In this document: in pieces, positions 1-12,721 of the stretch | Layout: each line of letters opens with the position of its first letter | Numbering within the stretch: position 1 is the first letter of the stretch | From: Collybia mongolica | Taxonomy: Eukaryota > Basidiomycota > Agaricomycetes > Agaricales > Clitocybaceae | Assembly (NCBI GenBank): GCA_013420905.1 | Contig: JAAXNY010000011.1 | Span: 806,001-870,000 of the forward strand | Reading direction: 5' to 3' | Length of the DNA stretch: 64,000 nucleotides | The notes under the pieces: model-generated | Told to the model about the DNA's origin: nothing | What the model saw: the letters and a program-made list of their open reading frames with translations, nothing else | The model's database searches: none | Position numbers and translations under genes: made by a program

Positions 1-1725
1 TCGCAACATCCGTATTATGTTTTATCCACCTCTCGTCAACTTTAACCTGCAGGGGTGCATTGCTGATGGCCTCCTGAGTTCGCCTTCCCTTCCGTTATGA
101 TCGAAACTTAAATGCGCTCCATTCTTGACGGCTCGACGATGGCAGGCGGCCGTGTTGTAAAGTATGAACTAAACCAGCCTGCCATGAAGTACTGTAAAAA
201 TTGTCCCAGCCTCCACAGCAGATCAAGAGAACGAAACCTCTCAAAATTATTGGCCCTAGTAGGAGTGAGAAGGGGCCGTCAAGAGGGTCCAGGGCCTTTG
301 GGGGAATTGGGTAATTGGGACATGGCAGCCAAGTCCACTTCTATTGTCCGCTTTGAGACTTAACGATAGGTATGCCCCACAGCTAAGACGGCGATCACAA
401 ATAATCGACCTCGAAAGGCCGGACACGAACGAACCCGAGGCACATATGAGGGCATCGTGAAGCTTTTTCTAGCCAATCAGGCGCTATCTCGCAGGGGCGA
501 GGCCCTTGTCCAAGCGTCCGGGTGGAACATAGCATCTACGAGGAACAAGCTGGAACAAAGCAAAGCAACGAGAACTCTGCAACTTCTTGAATCTAGGTGA
601 TCTAGAAGTCTACCACCATCAGGCGTGCTAACGACCTCCTTGTGAGTCGCTGGTAAGGAAACCCAGACTAAAAGTAATGCCTAGAGATCTGATTCAGTGG
701 GTCAGCCTAGTGCAGCATGATGTGATACACAAGTCCCGAGCTATGATAACCACCAGATCAGTTGGGATTGTCCCCAGAACTCGATCGATAAGTATGGTGT
801 TATGTTTGGAAGCCGTTTATCGGTGTCAAATCTGATAACAAGGCCTCGACGTATCTTGATATGTGTGGAGCTGTTTTCAAAGCCGGTTTCAGACTACGAA
901 AGGAAATCATGTTCACATCAGATGGCACTCGCCTGATATTGCTGGAATTATAATTAAGCAGAAGTGAGCGAGAGCGTGCCTGTGCTCTTTCTGTGGTTTG
1001 GCATGGTTCAAAAAAGTGTCCGGCTTGATGTCCACATGTGATCCCAGCTGCAAGGCCGTTCAAAGATCGTTGTAACTCGAAGGGAGCGTAGCACAGCCTG
1101 GTTGACATATCATTCAGAAGCCGTGCGAGAGGAAAGGGATATATCAAGTTTAATTATATCGTCGCAGAAAGGTTTGAAAGCTGATGTCTACAATGATATC
1201 CGGCACTTGCCAAAACATGACTTGCCTTAGACACGGCGAGCGCATGTCGTTGTCAAATGTCAGTGACAGCAATAAGCAGGAATGATCGTCGTGCCTATAC
1301 TCACTAAAGTAGGTTTATTAGGAATCCTTACAACGATGCAACAGCAGAGCTTCGGATGGGCGGTCGTCGTCGTTGGTCAAGCCTACATAGCTCAACCCCT
1401 TACTTATTTGGGGTTGTCGACGCGTCGTGAAACGGAGTCGATAGCAAATATGACCAAATAATGAATGTTCGAATTTGGGCCCCTGTGGAGTTCGAGGCAA
1501 CACACCCACGACATTCAGAAATCGGAATTGTTGACGTCGGCAGGTGCTAGGCACATACGAGGCGCTCATTAACTATTTATCTCACTCACGACATTTCCTG
1601 CAATCAATACCACCTCCTAACCAACGTCGTGTGCGACAAACACGACTCGAATCTGACAGAATTGTTTCCTGACCTATCCGATCTAACTCCTCAAGACTGG
1701 ATGGTTGTGAAGACCCACATTGTTG
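1..1725. other. No gene recognised
   Basis: I see no reading frame with a recognisable domain, plausible splice structure or coding-like composition in this stretch. The short open frames on either strand look like chance. The last few hundred bases upstream of the membrane-protein gene at 1726 presumably hold its promoter, but I cannot point to a specific element. Confidence 0.4.
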
Positions 1726-3650
1726 ATGGCAGCTCTATATATTCATAATGCTGTCCACCCTACAGAACCGTCAACCCCGTCGCGTAATCCAATCTCCCCT
1801 CACAACCGCAACATCTCGACGGTTTCTAGTACTACGCTCTGGACTAGCACATCCGAACACTCTCATCCAACGGAACCACTGCTTCACTCCGAGACATCGG
1901 AATCTGTTGCATACCTGGACTTGCTATCGCGCCAGCCTGTCTACCCGCACGGGCCGCAGCCACCGCACTCGAGGAACATATCCTTCGATGGAGACCCAAT
2001 GACGATGAGAGAACGGAAAGGATATTGGGAGAGAGCCGTGAAGCGACGCCTTAGACGTCTAAAGCTATGGAAAGGATCATTGGAACTTTTATTTGGTGTG
2101 TATGGACCTTGCATGCTATACATTACTGGCTAAATTCTTGCCAGCGGCCTTCGCTGTATACAACACTGTCCGATATTTTCTCGCATACACGATATACGAC
2201 TCCAATGAAGGGCAGAGTGTCTCGTTGTCAATGGGGATAAGCACTGGCTTCGCATTTGCTCTCCTTGTCTGCGCTGTCATCCTGGCAACATTTCAGCCAT
2301 ATTTATTGGCGCATCAAATACCCCTCCGTCCCTTGTTGCTGTGTCGAACGCTAATGCATGCGCTTGCATCATTTTTTATATTTGGACCCGCGGTTGTGAA
2401 TACAACGCTGTTATTTATTTGGAAACATTCGACAGACACCGAATTAAATATTCTACGACGTTGTCATGTTGACATCGATGTGGTTTGGTCGGTCTCAAAT
2501 GTTGAGTGTAAACCTGCGGCGTGGGGCGTCTGGTTAGCGCTGTCGTTGGTCCGCCTCTTGTTAACGTTTTTTATCATCGTAAGTACCCCTTTTGTTCCCG
2601 GAATATAAGGTCTGACAGGAAGGGTAGATTGCCTATCATATGATTGCGACTGCTTATCATAGGATTCGGAGACCCTCACACTCAAAGTCACGTCAATCTC
2701 GTTATGGCAATCGTCTAGAATCCTCCCAGTCATCATTATCTCCCTCGATGGTGGGACTGCCTATCAGTTCCTTGCATCAACGACCAACAGCCCAACATCA
2801 ATCATCTGATTCCACGCTTCTTTCCAATGCCAACTCCAAATTTTCATCAACGACGAATCACCTCGCACGCACGAGTGGCCAATTTACCGCTTCCTCCCTC
2901 TATTCTGATGAAGACGTCTCTGACGAACCACATAACGAACCCCCAAATGCTGCATCTCCGGGGCAGGACCACGAACTCACCAGCTTTGCTGATCGATTCC
3001 GCTCCCTCGTGTCCCAAATAACACGTGAGACTGAGGAGGCTCTAGAATTCGCGAGACCCAATTTTCCCACACCGCCCGCAGAAAACGACCTAGAAGACTA
3101 TTTTTATCCCCCCAGTTTGCCACCGACCGTGGGCTATGACGAGTTTGGACAACCTTACCCTCCTGATGAACATATTCTCATTTTAAATGGCTACATACGG
3201 CGCATGCCTACGATTGAGTCCATGGGCTCTCGAGAAATGGGCAGTATGACACCCTCGAGCATGTATAACGACAGAGACACGAGGACCTTGAGTTTCCAGA
3301 GCTCGCCGCCCGCTTCCAGGCCGCCGACGCGGACTAACACTGCATCCAGATCTGAGCACGCCGTAGGCAGTCGTTCATCGAGTAGATCGAATAGCCTTGC
3401 CGCAGGTGCAGAAATTCTTGTAGGACCTGGAAGGACCAGCACCAATGAAATTGGGGAACTAGTTGACAGAGGGTTAGGGGGGCGCACGAATAGCACAGCA
3501 GGAACTGAGTCAAGTCTGCCGTCGACAATGTCTTACTATACTGCAACAAGCTACGGCTCGGTGCCAGACCGAGAAAACTCTCCATCCCCTGCTGGAGGTT
3601 CACGGACTCCAGGAGTCACACTCATCACACCTCAAACCATCTCATTATAA
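1726..3650 (+). CDS. Multi-span membrane protein of unknown function (3 exons, 608 aa)
   Basis: My model joins 1726-2095, 2145-2578 and 2628-3650. Both introns are 49 nt; the first has a CTGGCTAA-like branch site and ends TTGCCAG, the second begins GTAAGT and contains CTGAC. The N-terminal ~120 residues are Ser/Thr/Pro-rich and end in a basic stretch (residues KRRLRRLKLWK). Exon 2 encodes about four hydrophobic segments, the last running across the second intron. The C-terminal ~330 residues are polar and Ser-rich, like a cytoplasmic tail, with an acidic patch and several SRSSSRS-type runs that could be phosphorylated. The start is the first ATG in the open frame; an upstream exon is possible. 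I do not recognise the family. The hydrophobic core plus long tail resembles a fungal receptor or sensor, but that is inference only. Confidence 0.7.
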
Positions 3651-6600
3651 ATAACCTGAAGAATTCTAGAGACAACTTTAGGGACCATGACTGACATACC
3701 TTATTTATTAATCTTTATCCGTCCACTTACAATTGATTGGCCGATAGAATATGCTCTGTGCACATATGGTAGAGCATTATTCCCTGGTGGAAATTTCTTA
3801 CCAACCAGAAGTACAGGTGATGTCAGTATATATACATCTTTTTGTGCGCAGACAGCATAAGCGGACTCATTTATACGTTATCGTGAATTATATCTGTTCA
3901 TATGAAATATATCCATTCCGGCCTCCCTGCTTCGGGAAAACGGATGAATACATGAGCACCATCCCTTGCTACTCTTGATAAATGTTTTGCCATTCCTGAT
4001 ACCCATACTATACCTAATTGAACAGACAGCGAACTTCGTGAATATATAGCGTCACATTCACTGATTCGGCTCCACAACCAACATGCCCGTGGTTTGGAGA
4101 GCTTCGGCGGTTGGGAATTCCAAGTCACGATTTGGCTCAACATAACCTTGAGCATCAGTGTCGAGCTGCCGGGTAGATCACAAGGCTGTCAACATCAGAC
4201 ATATAGAATGCTCATTTTGGGATTGAGCAGTCATGACCGTGCTAATTACACCGTACATCACATCCCCTGTCAGGTGCAACGAGGAAGTCGATAATATTGA
4301 AAGGACGGCCCAAGTCGCCGAAATCCCTGGCAGTGGCAGATGGGCCGTCTCTCAGGTTAATGTCCGAGCCTAAGAATGGGAGACGGATGTACAGACCGGG
4401 TAACCGAGCGCCAGGAACTCTGCACAACATTTGTTCCATGGGAGCAGGTGAGAGAATCAGTATATCGGTTCGGTGACGTGAACTCGTGGAACGGAGTCGA
4501 GATGACAGGCCGAGTGATCAAAGTCAAAGCCACTGGTAACAAAGCCATAAAATCGGGTTCATTGGGACATTTTCAGTGTTAAGATATCCGTCAATAGGAG
4601 GGATGCCGTGGCTTCAGGGAGCTTCTCGGAAGCCTTATCTTCTCCTCTTGGGGTCCTGGGTGTTCAAAACAAGAAGCGTCCGGGAATATAGACATATTGT
4701 GGTTGGGGGGCTGAAGGATAATGGAAAGATCAGTAACAACCAATCGGTATTACAAATAACTTTGCTACTACACACGCCGCGACATCGCGCCTACAGGTGA
4801 ATGTACATCCCATGGGTTAGGAATATTCTATGCCTGTTACTTGGTGCTTACCAAAAACTAGTATGCGGATCACGGGCCTTCATTTGGGCGTTGGTAGGTG
4901 GTTGCCGTGGCAAATGCGGACTGGGACTTCGCATGACCATAGGGTTGCAGAACGCTATTATGAAAACCTATCCCACACATGCCGTGCATCTAACAATAAA
5001 GGGGTCAACAATGGTCGGGCTTTCGACGGACATGTGTTTAAGGTTGCAACACGGTACTAACAGGTGAACACGCATGAGTTTCATATCGGTGGATCGATCA
5101 TCTTTGCAAAAACCATTTATCTGGAAGTACTACAACCCAGAGGTCGGGAAGATAATAATCCTACAATTAGACGAACGAACGCTCCGGGTCTCGACCACCC
5201 CTGACGATCCACTCACCATGGACACCCATTAGGCTTCATGAATGGCCTCATGCCATAGGGCCACGACGCGTCCTCGAGGAGTGGGCCTTGCTGAACCACA
5301 GAACTGTTCGCGGGCCCGGATCCATTTTAAACATGAACCCTGACCGGATCTTGGTAATCCCCTCACCAGCACATTACCACTACTTGGGTGTCCACAAAAC
5401 CAATCAGCGAAGCCGAGATGTCGATGAAACTTCAGAAGCCTCAGATAACGATAGGATGTCGTTTAATTCGCGCAGATCTCTAACGAGCGTACCATGGACT
5501 AAAGAAGGCAGCGATATCCACGGCAGTCAAACCTCTACGGTCACAAAACATCAAGAAGTTCCCGCGCACCGATGACGCCGTACTGAGACGATTCCATCAG
5601 ATTCGTTGCTATATTTGATCGAATGTTGTCCTTTTAAATGTATAAGACGGAAGGATTGCGAGAACAGAACCTCTGAAAATGGTCTGTAGACACAATGTGC
5701 GGGTCGGTCAAGAAGCCCGGAAAAACGTGGAAAATACTCACGATGACCAAATAGTAATTCCGGAGTAAGAAAAACGTAGTTGAAGAATCTACAAGGAAGA
5801 ATAGTCCGCACCACACACCACGTATGGCAAATGGTTTTCTGGGGCAGACTCGGAGTAGCTGCAGGCTTATTTTCGAACAACTTAGTCCTTTAAGTTGCGG
5901 GTGACTAAGAAAAAATTAATGGGGCGTTAATACTTCCGATCTGTGTGAACCGGATTAAATCATCGAAACAGTTCGGATAAAGTGGGTCATAAAGGTGGAG
6001 AAAGAAGATGAAGCTGGGAGCGCCGGCCAGTTTCTTTTGACATTCGAAGCAGTTGCGCCACCGCGTTGCTTGTGATAGTTCGGAACCCAAGCTTCATGAT
6101 TGTCAAAGTAGTGTGATGTTTGTTTGATATTCCAGATAACAAACGCCGCCGCCGGGTGCGATATATCCCGTAATAGTGTATGATGAACCTGCAGTCACAG
6201 TTATCTAAAAACAGTGTTCGCTTCAACAGGAGATATCAGGCTTGATCAATAGTGCTTAAGGAAATGATGCTTTCTGCTATCTCCCAGGAACGAGTGAGAT
6301 CACTGGAGAAATGGAGAAACAGCTAGAAACAGCCGGTCGTCAGCAGTTTTCAGCACATGTACCCCAGAAGGAAGCGGTGCACAAATGATCATACCTTCTC
6401 AAGCACTCGTGAGCTCGACCTGCCCATCAGGTACAAACCAGGAACGAAGAAGGTACTCCCCTTTCGACATATTTGAATCGAATCGATTCTTGAGAACTTC
6501 TCGGGCACCGGAAAAGCGTCGGTTAAGATCGGGAAGTGTGTAGAACTGTGTATAAAGGCATTTCGCAAGACCCATTCATGCCTTGCCAAAATTGAAGGGA

Positions 6601-8023
6601 GGCTTGGTGACCACTAGCATGGTAAGTTTGAATCCCGGATTTTCAGCTCCGACCATTCTCCGATTCAAATCGACATAGCCACCTGGCCATTTTGCTTTTT
6701 CAAACTTTTGGCATCCCGTCCGATGTCAACATCTCGTGCACTTATTTGGAACACACCATCTGACGAAAGTCCGAATAAAATGACCCTTACATTAAACCCC
6801 GTGTTATCCAGCCTGAAAATGAAATGTAAAATGCCGTTCTTTCCGTCCTTGCTTGACATCGCTAATCAAGTCCAGGTCTTTCCCGGGTCTTTCAATCAAT
6901 GCATGGTGGCTGTCGGTCAATCGGCAGCTAATAGATTGAGCTATGTTCTGGAAGTCACCTGGCATTGTTATCCAGGCCCAGGAGATATCTGACGGCTATT
7001 TCGGTCCTGGCCCTCTTGCCCATCGGCGAATAAGGCGTCAATAGTCATCGATCATCAGTGTTCGGTAACAGGTAAAAACCCCAACGAATCATGGGTGTAC
7101 AGGGTGAATGTACTCGCTCCCTAAAAGACAACGGACCTTAGCCAGCGTCAGCGCCGCACTTCGCTTAACACGTTTTGGTGCCTTCGGGGATGCCTGGTGA
7201 TCTTCGCCAACAGACAAGGATCTAAAAGCAGGTCTAACCCATCGCCACAGCTCGAGACTCAAGTCCTATTCGTAATTCAGGAACCGAGGCTAGCGATCAG
7301 GGTGTTCCATGGCGCTTATCAGGCTCACGGAGACTTGCCTAGCTTTTTTCTATCTAAGCATCGTGGTATGTGTGCGTTAGTCGTCATAATACCTCCGTTC
7401 TGATTGTCAACCGGTGTTAAGTATCCGAACAATCAACCATGAATGGCATAGTAGTTTGCATGAAGGATTGAACGAAGACATGACCTAGTCTGAAATAAAA
7501 TACGCCCTCGGCTGGATGACGGATTGCCGACAGGCGCGGCGGTGTGAGGTCACATTAGAATGCACAGTCGACTCCTTCCCAGCTGAGCGGTTTCTGTCAA
7601 AGTTTGACGGCCTTATGAATGATTGAGATTGAGTGACGCATCGCGAATCGGTCAAATCGGACAGCAGGTGAGGCAACGTGGGTATAAACGGATTCGCAGG
7701 GAATCGCTTAGCATCAGTTGCCGTCGCGAACAACGTAATGGCGTTAGACAGCGGACCGGATTCAAATGTTTCAAAACGGAAACCGTTTGGACCTGTATCT
7801 GTAAACGGAGATGGGAATCAGTCCTGTTCAAAGTATGATTTCCCCGCTCATACAATCGAACCGGTTTCGATCTATTTCTATTTGAATTCCCTAGTTCTTG
7901 ACACGATCAAGAGCATTCCCGCTCCGCCTTTTTTTTTTATATAAATTGCCTTGTCCAAGTATTCTTACCTCGCGAGATTAGTTTACACCCCCCCCCTCCG
8001 TCTCTGTCACCACATTTTCCATC
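3651..8023. other. Gene-poor interval, no confident gene
   Basis: This 4.4 kb interval has base composition similar to the flanking genes, but I find no spliced gene I can defend. Open frames are short on both strands. The only coding-like patches are on the minus strand at about 6.0-7.0 kb (separate entry). A T-run and pyrimidine tract at 7925-8015 lie just before the next gene and are probably part of its promoter/5' UTR. Confidence 0.4.
5990..6990 (-). other. Possible decayed or heavily spliced minus-strand gene
   Basis: Several short minus-strand segments read like protein rather than noise. One at about 6835-6990 contains MPGDFQNIAQS and ERPGKDLDLISDVKQG. One at about 6405-6580 contains LPDLNRRFSGAREV and GEYLLRSWFVPDGQVEL. 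One at about 6120-6210 contains SSYTITGYIAPGGGVCYLEY. They lie in different frames and are separated by stops. I could not join them with convincing introns and I recognise no family. They may be exons of a fast-evolving gene, pieces of a pseudogene, or chance. Confidence 0.2.
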
Positions 8024-8926
8024 ATGTCCTTTCACTTGCGCCCCGTTTCCGATAGCTCTCCATCTCCATCGCCCACAGCCTCAGCCAGTCCACCAGGCAT
8101 GCACAGTCCAGAAACGAAGGGTCCTACTACCGTACTTCCATCACCATCCTTGTCAAATTCAGCCAACGGTCGATTACGTCGACCACTTTCTCCAAGTTCT
8201 TTGCGAGGCAAGTTCCATACCACAATCTAAAAAAAAGACTACTCTCTGAAATTTCCTTGGTCCCTAGACGTTGATCTAACCCATACCCCTGACATGCCTC
8301 CACGCAAATACGCCGCTCCCCTAACAGGGCACGACCTCATGGCAATGTTTCCCCCGGCGCCACCCGACAATTTTCCTGAAATGCGGGCAAGACCAACGAG
8401 CGGATATTTTCAGCGACAGGAACGTGCATTCTTCGCGCAGGCCGGGAAGGAAATCGTTCGTGTGAGAGTTGAAGTGGATCTTCAAAATGGTGGGGAGCCG
8501 GACAGCCAAGCAAAGTCTCGAGCCAGGGACGGAGGGGTTCCTCGCTCATGGCCCCAGAGCCATGCGCAACCCTCTTCTACACATCATTCGCCGTCACAAA
8601 CATCAACGACCCCATTGCTCTATCCCCCAAACTCTAGATCAACCCAGAGAGGCCCTGTACCTGTCACGCCAGCATCGGTATTCCCGATAACGACCCATCC
8701 ACCAGCCTCTCAGCATCCGCCTAATCTCCATCTGCCAACCTTACACCAGGCAGGTTTGGGGTTACGTACTCCTCCACAAGACTCCACTCAAATCGGAGCG
8801 CCAAGTACCAAAAGCGAGTTCCAACCTGACGATATCGATCCCGATGAGGCGTGGAGAAGACCGATGCCTTATGCGGAGCGCAGGAGAGCCGGGAAACACA
8901 CAAGAAGAGTCATTGTCAGAACATGA
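8024..8926 (+). CDS. Uncharacterised Pro/Ser-rich protein (2 exons, 280 aa)
   Basis: The model joins 8024-8207 and 8268-8926. The single 60 nt intron uses a GC donor (CGAG then GCAAGT) and ends CCCTAG. With that splice the frame is continuous and gives a compact block right after the junction: a PPRKY motif, GHDLMAMFPPAPP, then SGYFQRQERAFFAQAGKE and a VRVEVD strand. A Pro/Ser/Thr-rich, probably disordered middle follows. The C terminus is basic (AERRRAGKHTRRVIVRT). The start is the first ATG after a pyrimidine-rich leader. There are no membrane segments or signal peptide. The block after the intron looks conserved, but I cannot name a family. Without the GC-AG splice, the first exon would end in a short 68-residue frame. 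Confidence 0.65.
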
Positions 8927-11505
8927 CGAAGTGCGTGCTCCCTATTGTCATGAGGTTATCTCGGGCTCAATAAATTTTCATCTGATTATAGCGACGCGCC
9001 ACACCTTGCCTTACACCCATTGTATACTTCATCATCTTGACTACGAATTGGCACGACCTATCATGCAAGGTTCTATACTTACACGACTAATAGTTTCTCC
9101 TTATACATATACACTCCAGCATCTGAATACCAAGTTTTCACACCATCTCCACTGTAGTAACTGTAAACATGAGAATTGAACCATTCATCCCACCCAGTGC
9201 GATTTCCTCCGGGAATTACACATCCGTAACTTCGTCCGATCTGCAAATCAGTGTACAGATCAGTTGGAAAATGATCATGATCGATATTCGGCAATTTTAT
9301 GCCTTGCGATTAATCCGGCACTTACCGAGATCTGATCTGATGTATTTCCAAGATAACTTTTCGCGTTCAAAAGGTGAACATATGCTTCCGTCGGTGCCTG
9401 ATGACTCTGCCTCTACACCCCAACTTCCAGATTATAGAAAGCAATCCTGTTGAGGACTAGGGCGTTCTTTCATGATGCTCCTACGATAATGCATCGGACA
9501 GGTCACATCCATCGATCACTTACTTCACTCGAGTCCAAACCGAGCCTGCGTTACCTGATTGCTTTTACAGACGGAAGCAAATGCCATTGGCCCCTGACAA
9601 CCCTTATGAGGATGAGCACCTCATTTTGATACACAGATACCTGGGTGCTTCCTTTGGAAACGAACATTGTACCTATTCTTCTCAGGACTATCTTCTCTTC
9701 TCTTATTGTAAGGAAACCGCAAGCAACGCTTACCCCTTCTTCCACGATACCCGATTCCTAACTCCCCGTGAACAGGTAAGGAAATTTACTCCTCGTTACT
9801 TTTAGCTGGTAGGATTAACGGCGATAGAAGGCCTTTTTCAAGTAGAGTGGGTCCCAGGATCCCCGGCCACTAATAAGGCAGTCAACGAGCGGTTACAAAG
9901 TTAAAGACTGACAAAGCATAAGGATACGCATGGCGACAGCCTCGCTTTTCTAGTTTAGATCCACGTTTATCTCATTCGGCTCCAGTGAACGCGATACGGC
10001 TTCGATAACGAAATCTGTACACCAGGTGCTATCACATAAGAATAAAATAGGCGAGTGACAAGTTCATAGCGATAAGTGATCCGGTCTGTAACAGTTAACT
10101 CAGTGAAGCCTTATTAAAAAACACCTAGAGGGTTATACTTTTTGTACACATCATGATTAGTACCGTCTTATGACTCCTTGTATAGGTAATAGAAGAAAAT
10201 TGGGGGGGCACACGGATGGGGAAATTAGGGATGAAGCCAATGAGCATGAAGTCATCCAAGACATAAAAATTACCTTGATTTGATTTGACAGCATCGGGTC
10301 GACTCTCACCGATGCACCGTCAATGCATTAGTATCCCGCGGACGTGGACGAGATCTGGTAAATGCTGATCACTACCTGTGAGAATATATGCAGGTCAGAA
10401 AACTATCAGAATTCATGTGTCAACCCTATAGCATAACAGGAGACAGATGAACTAGTCGTCAGTCCACTAGAGCGTTGCTTTGGCTTTGGAGCGTAGAGCG
10501 TTGGAGATTAATCAGTTGGACCCATGTCTAGCCGTCATCGGTCAATCTTGCAAATGCCACGATGACAGTCGACCATCACGGGCGCTGTAAAGAGATACTT
10601 AGCGTTCGGCGGACTTCGGGGAAGATCCAAATGTTCCCCCGCGTTCGCGACATGAAGGATGGCAGGGAGTACTTGTGTGAACGGGGGGCCGCTGTGAACA
10701 ATCCGCGAGACCATCAACAAAGAGATGTGACTTTGGCATGAGATGTCAAATGTCAGGCAGTCGAAGCCTCGAAGCCGTTATTACTCCCGAGAAAGAAGGG
10801 GAATTAGAATAACTTTTCGTTTATTCAAAGCTAGGAGAAGTCGGATGGAGTTGTAACTCTGAGGGTCAACACCAATGGGGCGTATGATCCGGGTAATAAC
10901 TGACGTACATATGTTTTCCGGTGGTAGACGGTCCGTGTACCCTGACGCTTTACTAGTGGCCATGATGCACCTGATCATGATATTTTCTGTGTTTCGACGA
11001 GTTAGATGACCGTCGGGTATTCTTTCTTGAAGTGAGTCACAGCTCCGGATTCGTGGCAAGCTATACTGCTTCCAGAGCCAAGTTTTTCTCCGAAAACCAA
11101 GCATTTGAACAAGATGGCTATCCTCGAGGAAGGATGATGGGTGACTACTTGGCGTGTTGGTATTCTATGCCGTTCGGCATAAGTAAAATAAAGACTAACT
11201 AATTCATTGTATTACATAATTAAGGCTGGATGACTCTTCCCTCGTTACAGTTGCAGAACGAAAGGATAGTAAAGTTTTGGAACTCGCCCTCCGGAGTGAC
11301 GCTGATTGCTCTAGGAATCTTGACTGCCATTATTTTGATATTGAATACATCTACACTGGTCAATGTTCTGCTCAAATTTGTTAATTTTTGACTTCTTGAC
11401 TAACCAGGACCCCACGTGTACCCTTCTGGACCGGTCATTCCACGCACGACCCATATCCGCACTCGACCTGAACAGTCTAAACCTCGCAAGCCAAAATCAT
11501 CAGCG
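8927..11505. other. Gene-poor interval between orphan gene and DCN1
   Basis: I find no supported gene in this 2.6 kb. One minus-strand exon pair at 9079-9416 is listed separately at low confidence. The pyrimidine-rich stretch around 11390-11500 probably belongs to the promoter and 5' leader of the DCN1 gene that starts at 11506. Confidence 0.4.
9079..9416 (-). other. Possible two-exon minus-strand coding fragment
   Basis: On the minus strand a coding-like stretch from about 9416 down to 9326 ends at a GTAAGT donor. A matching acceptor, TTTGCAG, lies at 9241, and the frame continues from 9240 to a stop at 9079. The second piece includes SYGCVIPGGNRTGWDEWF followed by SHVYSYYSGDGVKTWY. It is rich in aromatic residues and Gly, has one Cys and has an N-x-T site, like part of a secreted protein. 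No upstream exons, start codon or signal peptide could be found. I do not recognise it. It may be a gene remnant. Confidence 0.25.
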
Positions 11506-12721
11506 ATGGTCGACAAGAAAATGGAAGAGAATATTGTCCAGTTTTGCGGGGTGACAGGGGCTTCGTGAGTCGGGAATTTTGAATCCTCCCCACGATCGCA
11601 GATTGATTACGCGCGCTATCAGGACGAGGGATGCTAAGAAGTACTTGGATAAATACAAGCGCGTCGACATCGCCATCGACGCCTTTTACAACGACCCCAC
11701 CGAGTTTGCTACATCTGCCCGGCACCAAGCCAATACCTCCGCGCCTTCCACAAGCAAGTTGAACACACTATTCACCAAATATAAAGGTTGGATCAAACGC
11801 TAATATCGCTCGATAGTCTGTATCTGACCATGCCCGCCTCGACCCTGTGGTACAGATCCGGATGCAGACGAGATCACCGTCAACGGTACAATCAAGTTAT
11901 GTGAGGATCTTGATGTCAATCCTGAAGATGTCGTCCTGTTGGCGGTTGCTTTTGAACTCAAATCTCCCAGAGTAGGGGAGTGGAATAGATCGGGGTGGAC
12001 AGAGGGATGGAAAGGCCTTGGGTGAGTGAGCCACTGCCTTTCCTCAGTTCACGATCCGTCGTGACCCAGTTATATACCTTGACCTTTCAATCCAGCTGTG
12101 ATTCAATACCAGCGATGCAAAGCACGCTACCCAGATTACGGGAAAAGCTTGCTAGCGATTCTGCTTATTTCAAGAAAGTATACAATCATACATTCGATTT
12201 TGCGCGATCTGAGGGGCAACGGAGTCTGGGTATGTTATTCATTGGCTCAATTTTCAATGCAGCTTACCATGTAGTAGGCCTGGAAACTGCTCAAGCTTTC
12301 TGGAGTCTGCTTATGCCCCATGGACTCCAGGGCGGTGCGCTTGCCTATACGGAGGGCGGTGATGGAGAGGATGTCGATATGGACAGCAACGAAGAAGGTT
12401 GGAGGCATGAGTATACCCAATGGTGGTTTGACTTCCTCAACGAGAAGGGTGTCAAAGGCATCAGTAAAGATACTTGGATCATGGTTTGTTGCTTCTTCTT
12501 CCCCTCTGGGTGGCCTTCAATTGTATGTCGATGTTCTTTTTTTCTAGTTTCTCGACTTTGTCCGCTCTATCAACTCCAGATTCACAAATTACAATATGGA
12601 AGGTTTGTTGTTAGTCTCCTAAACTAGAACCGCGGACACTTACTCGTGTTCTTCAGAGGCCTGGCCATCGACTATAGATGACTTTGTCGAGTGGGCAAAG
12701 CAACGATTAGATCAAGTCTAA
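11506..12721 (+). CDS. DCN1: DCN1-like cullin neddylation (NEDD8 ligase co-E3) protein
   Basis: DCN1 proteins bind cullins and the NEDD8 E2 and promote cullin neddylation, which activates SCF-type ubiquitin ligases. My seven-exon model is 11506-11564, 11623-11786, 11856-12021, 12096-12229, 12278-12483, 12548-12602 and 12657-12721, giving 282 residues, close to the ~270 usual for the family. Residues 1-45 form a UBA-like helical region (IVQFCGVTG, then AIDAFYND). The potentiating-neddylation domain follows. It starts at the EF-hand-like DPDADEITVNGTIKLCEDL, continues through VNPEDVVLLAVAFELKS and WTEGW, and ends with ISKDTWIM, FLDFVRSI and a C-terminal WPSTIDDFVEW. Introns are 48-74 nt and all keep phase. 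The gene stands alone between gene-poor intervals. Family assignment is firm; the first acceptor could alternatively lie 6 nt downstream. Confidence 0.93.

Noticed and set aside
6615..6660. TTTGAATCCC motif resembling a tRNA T-loop/B box
   Set aside because: I could not build acceptor, D and anticodon stems around it.
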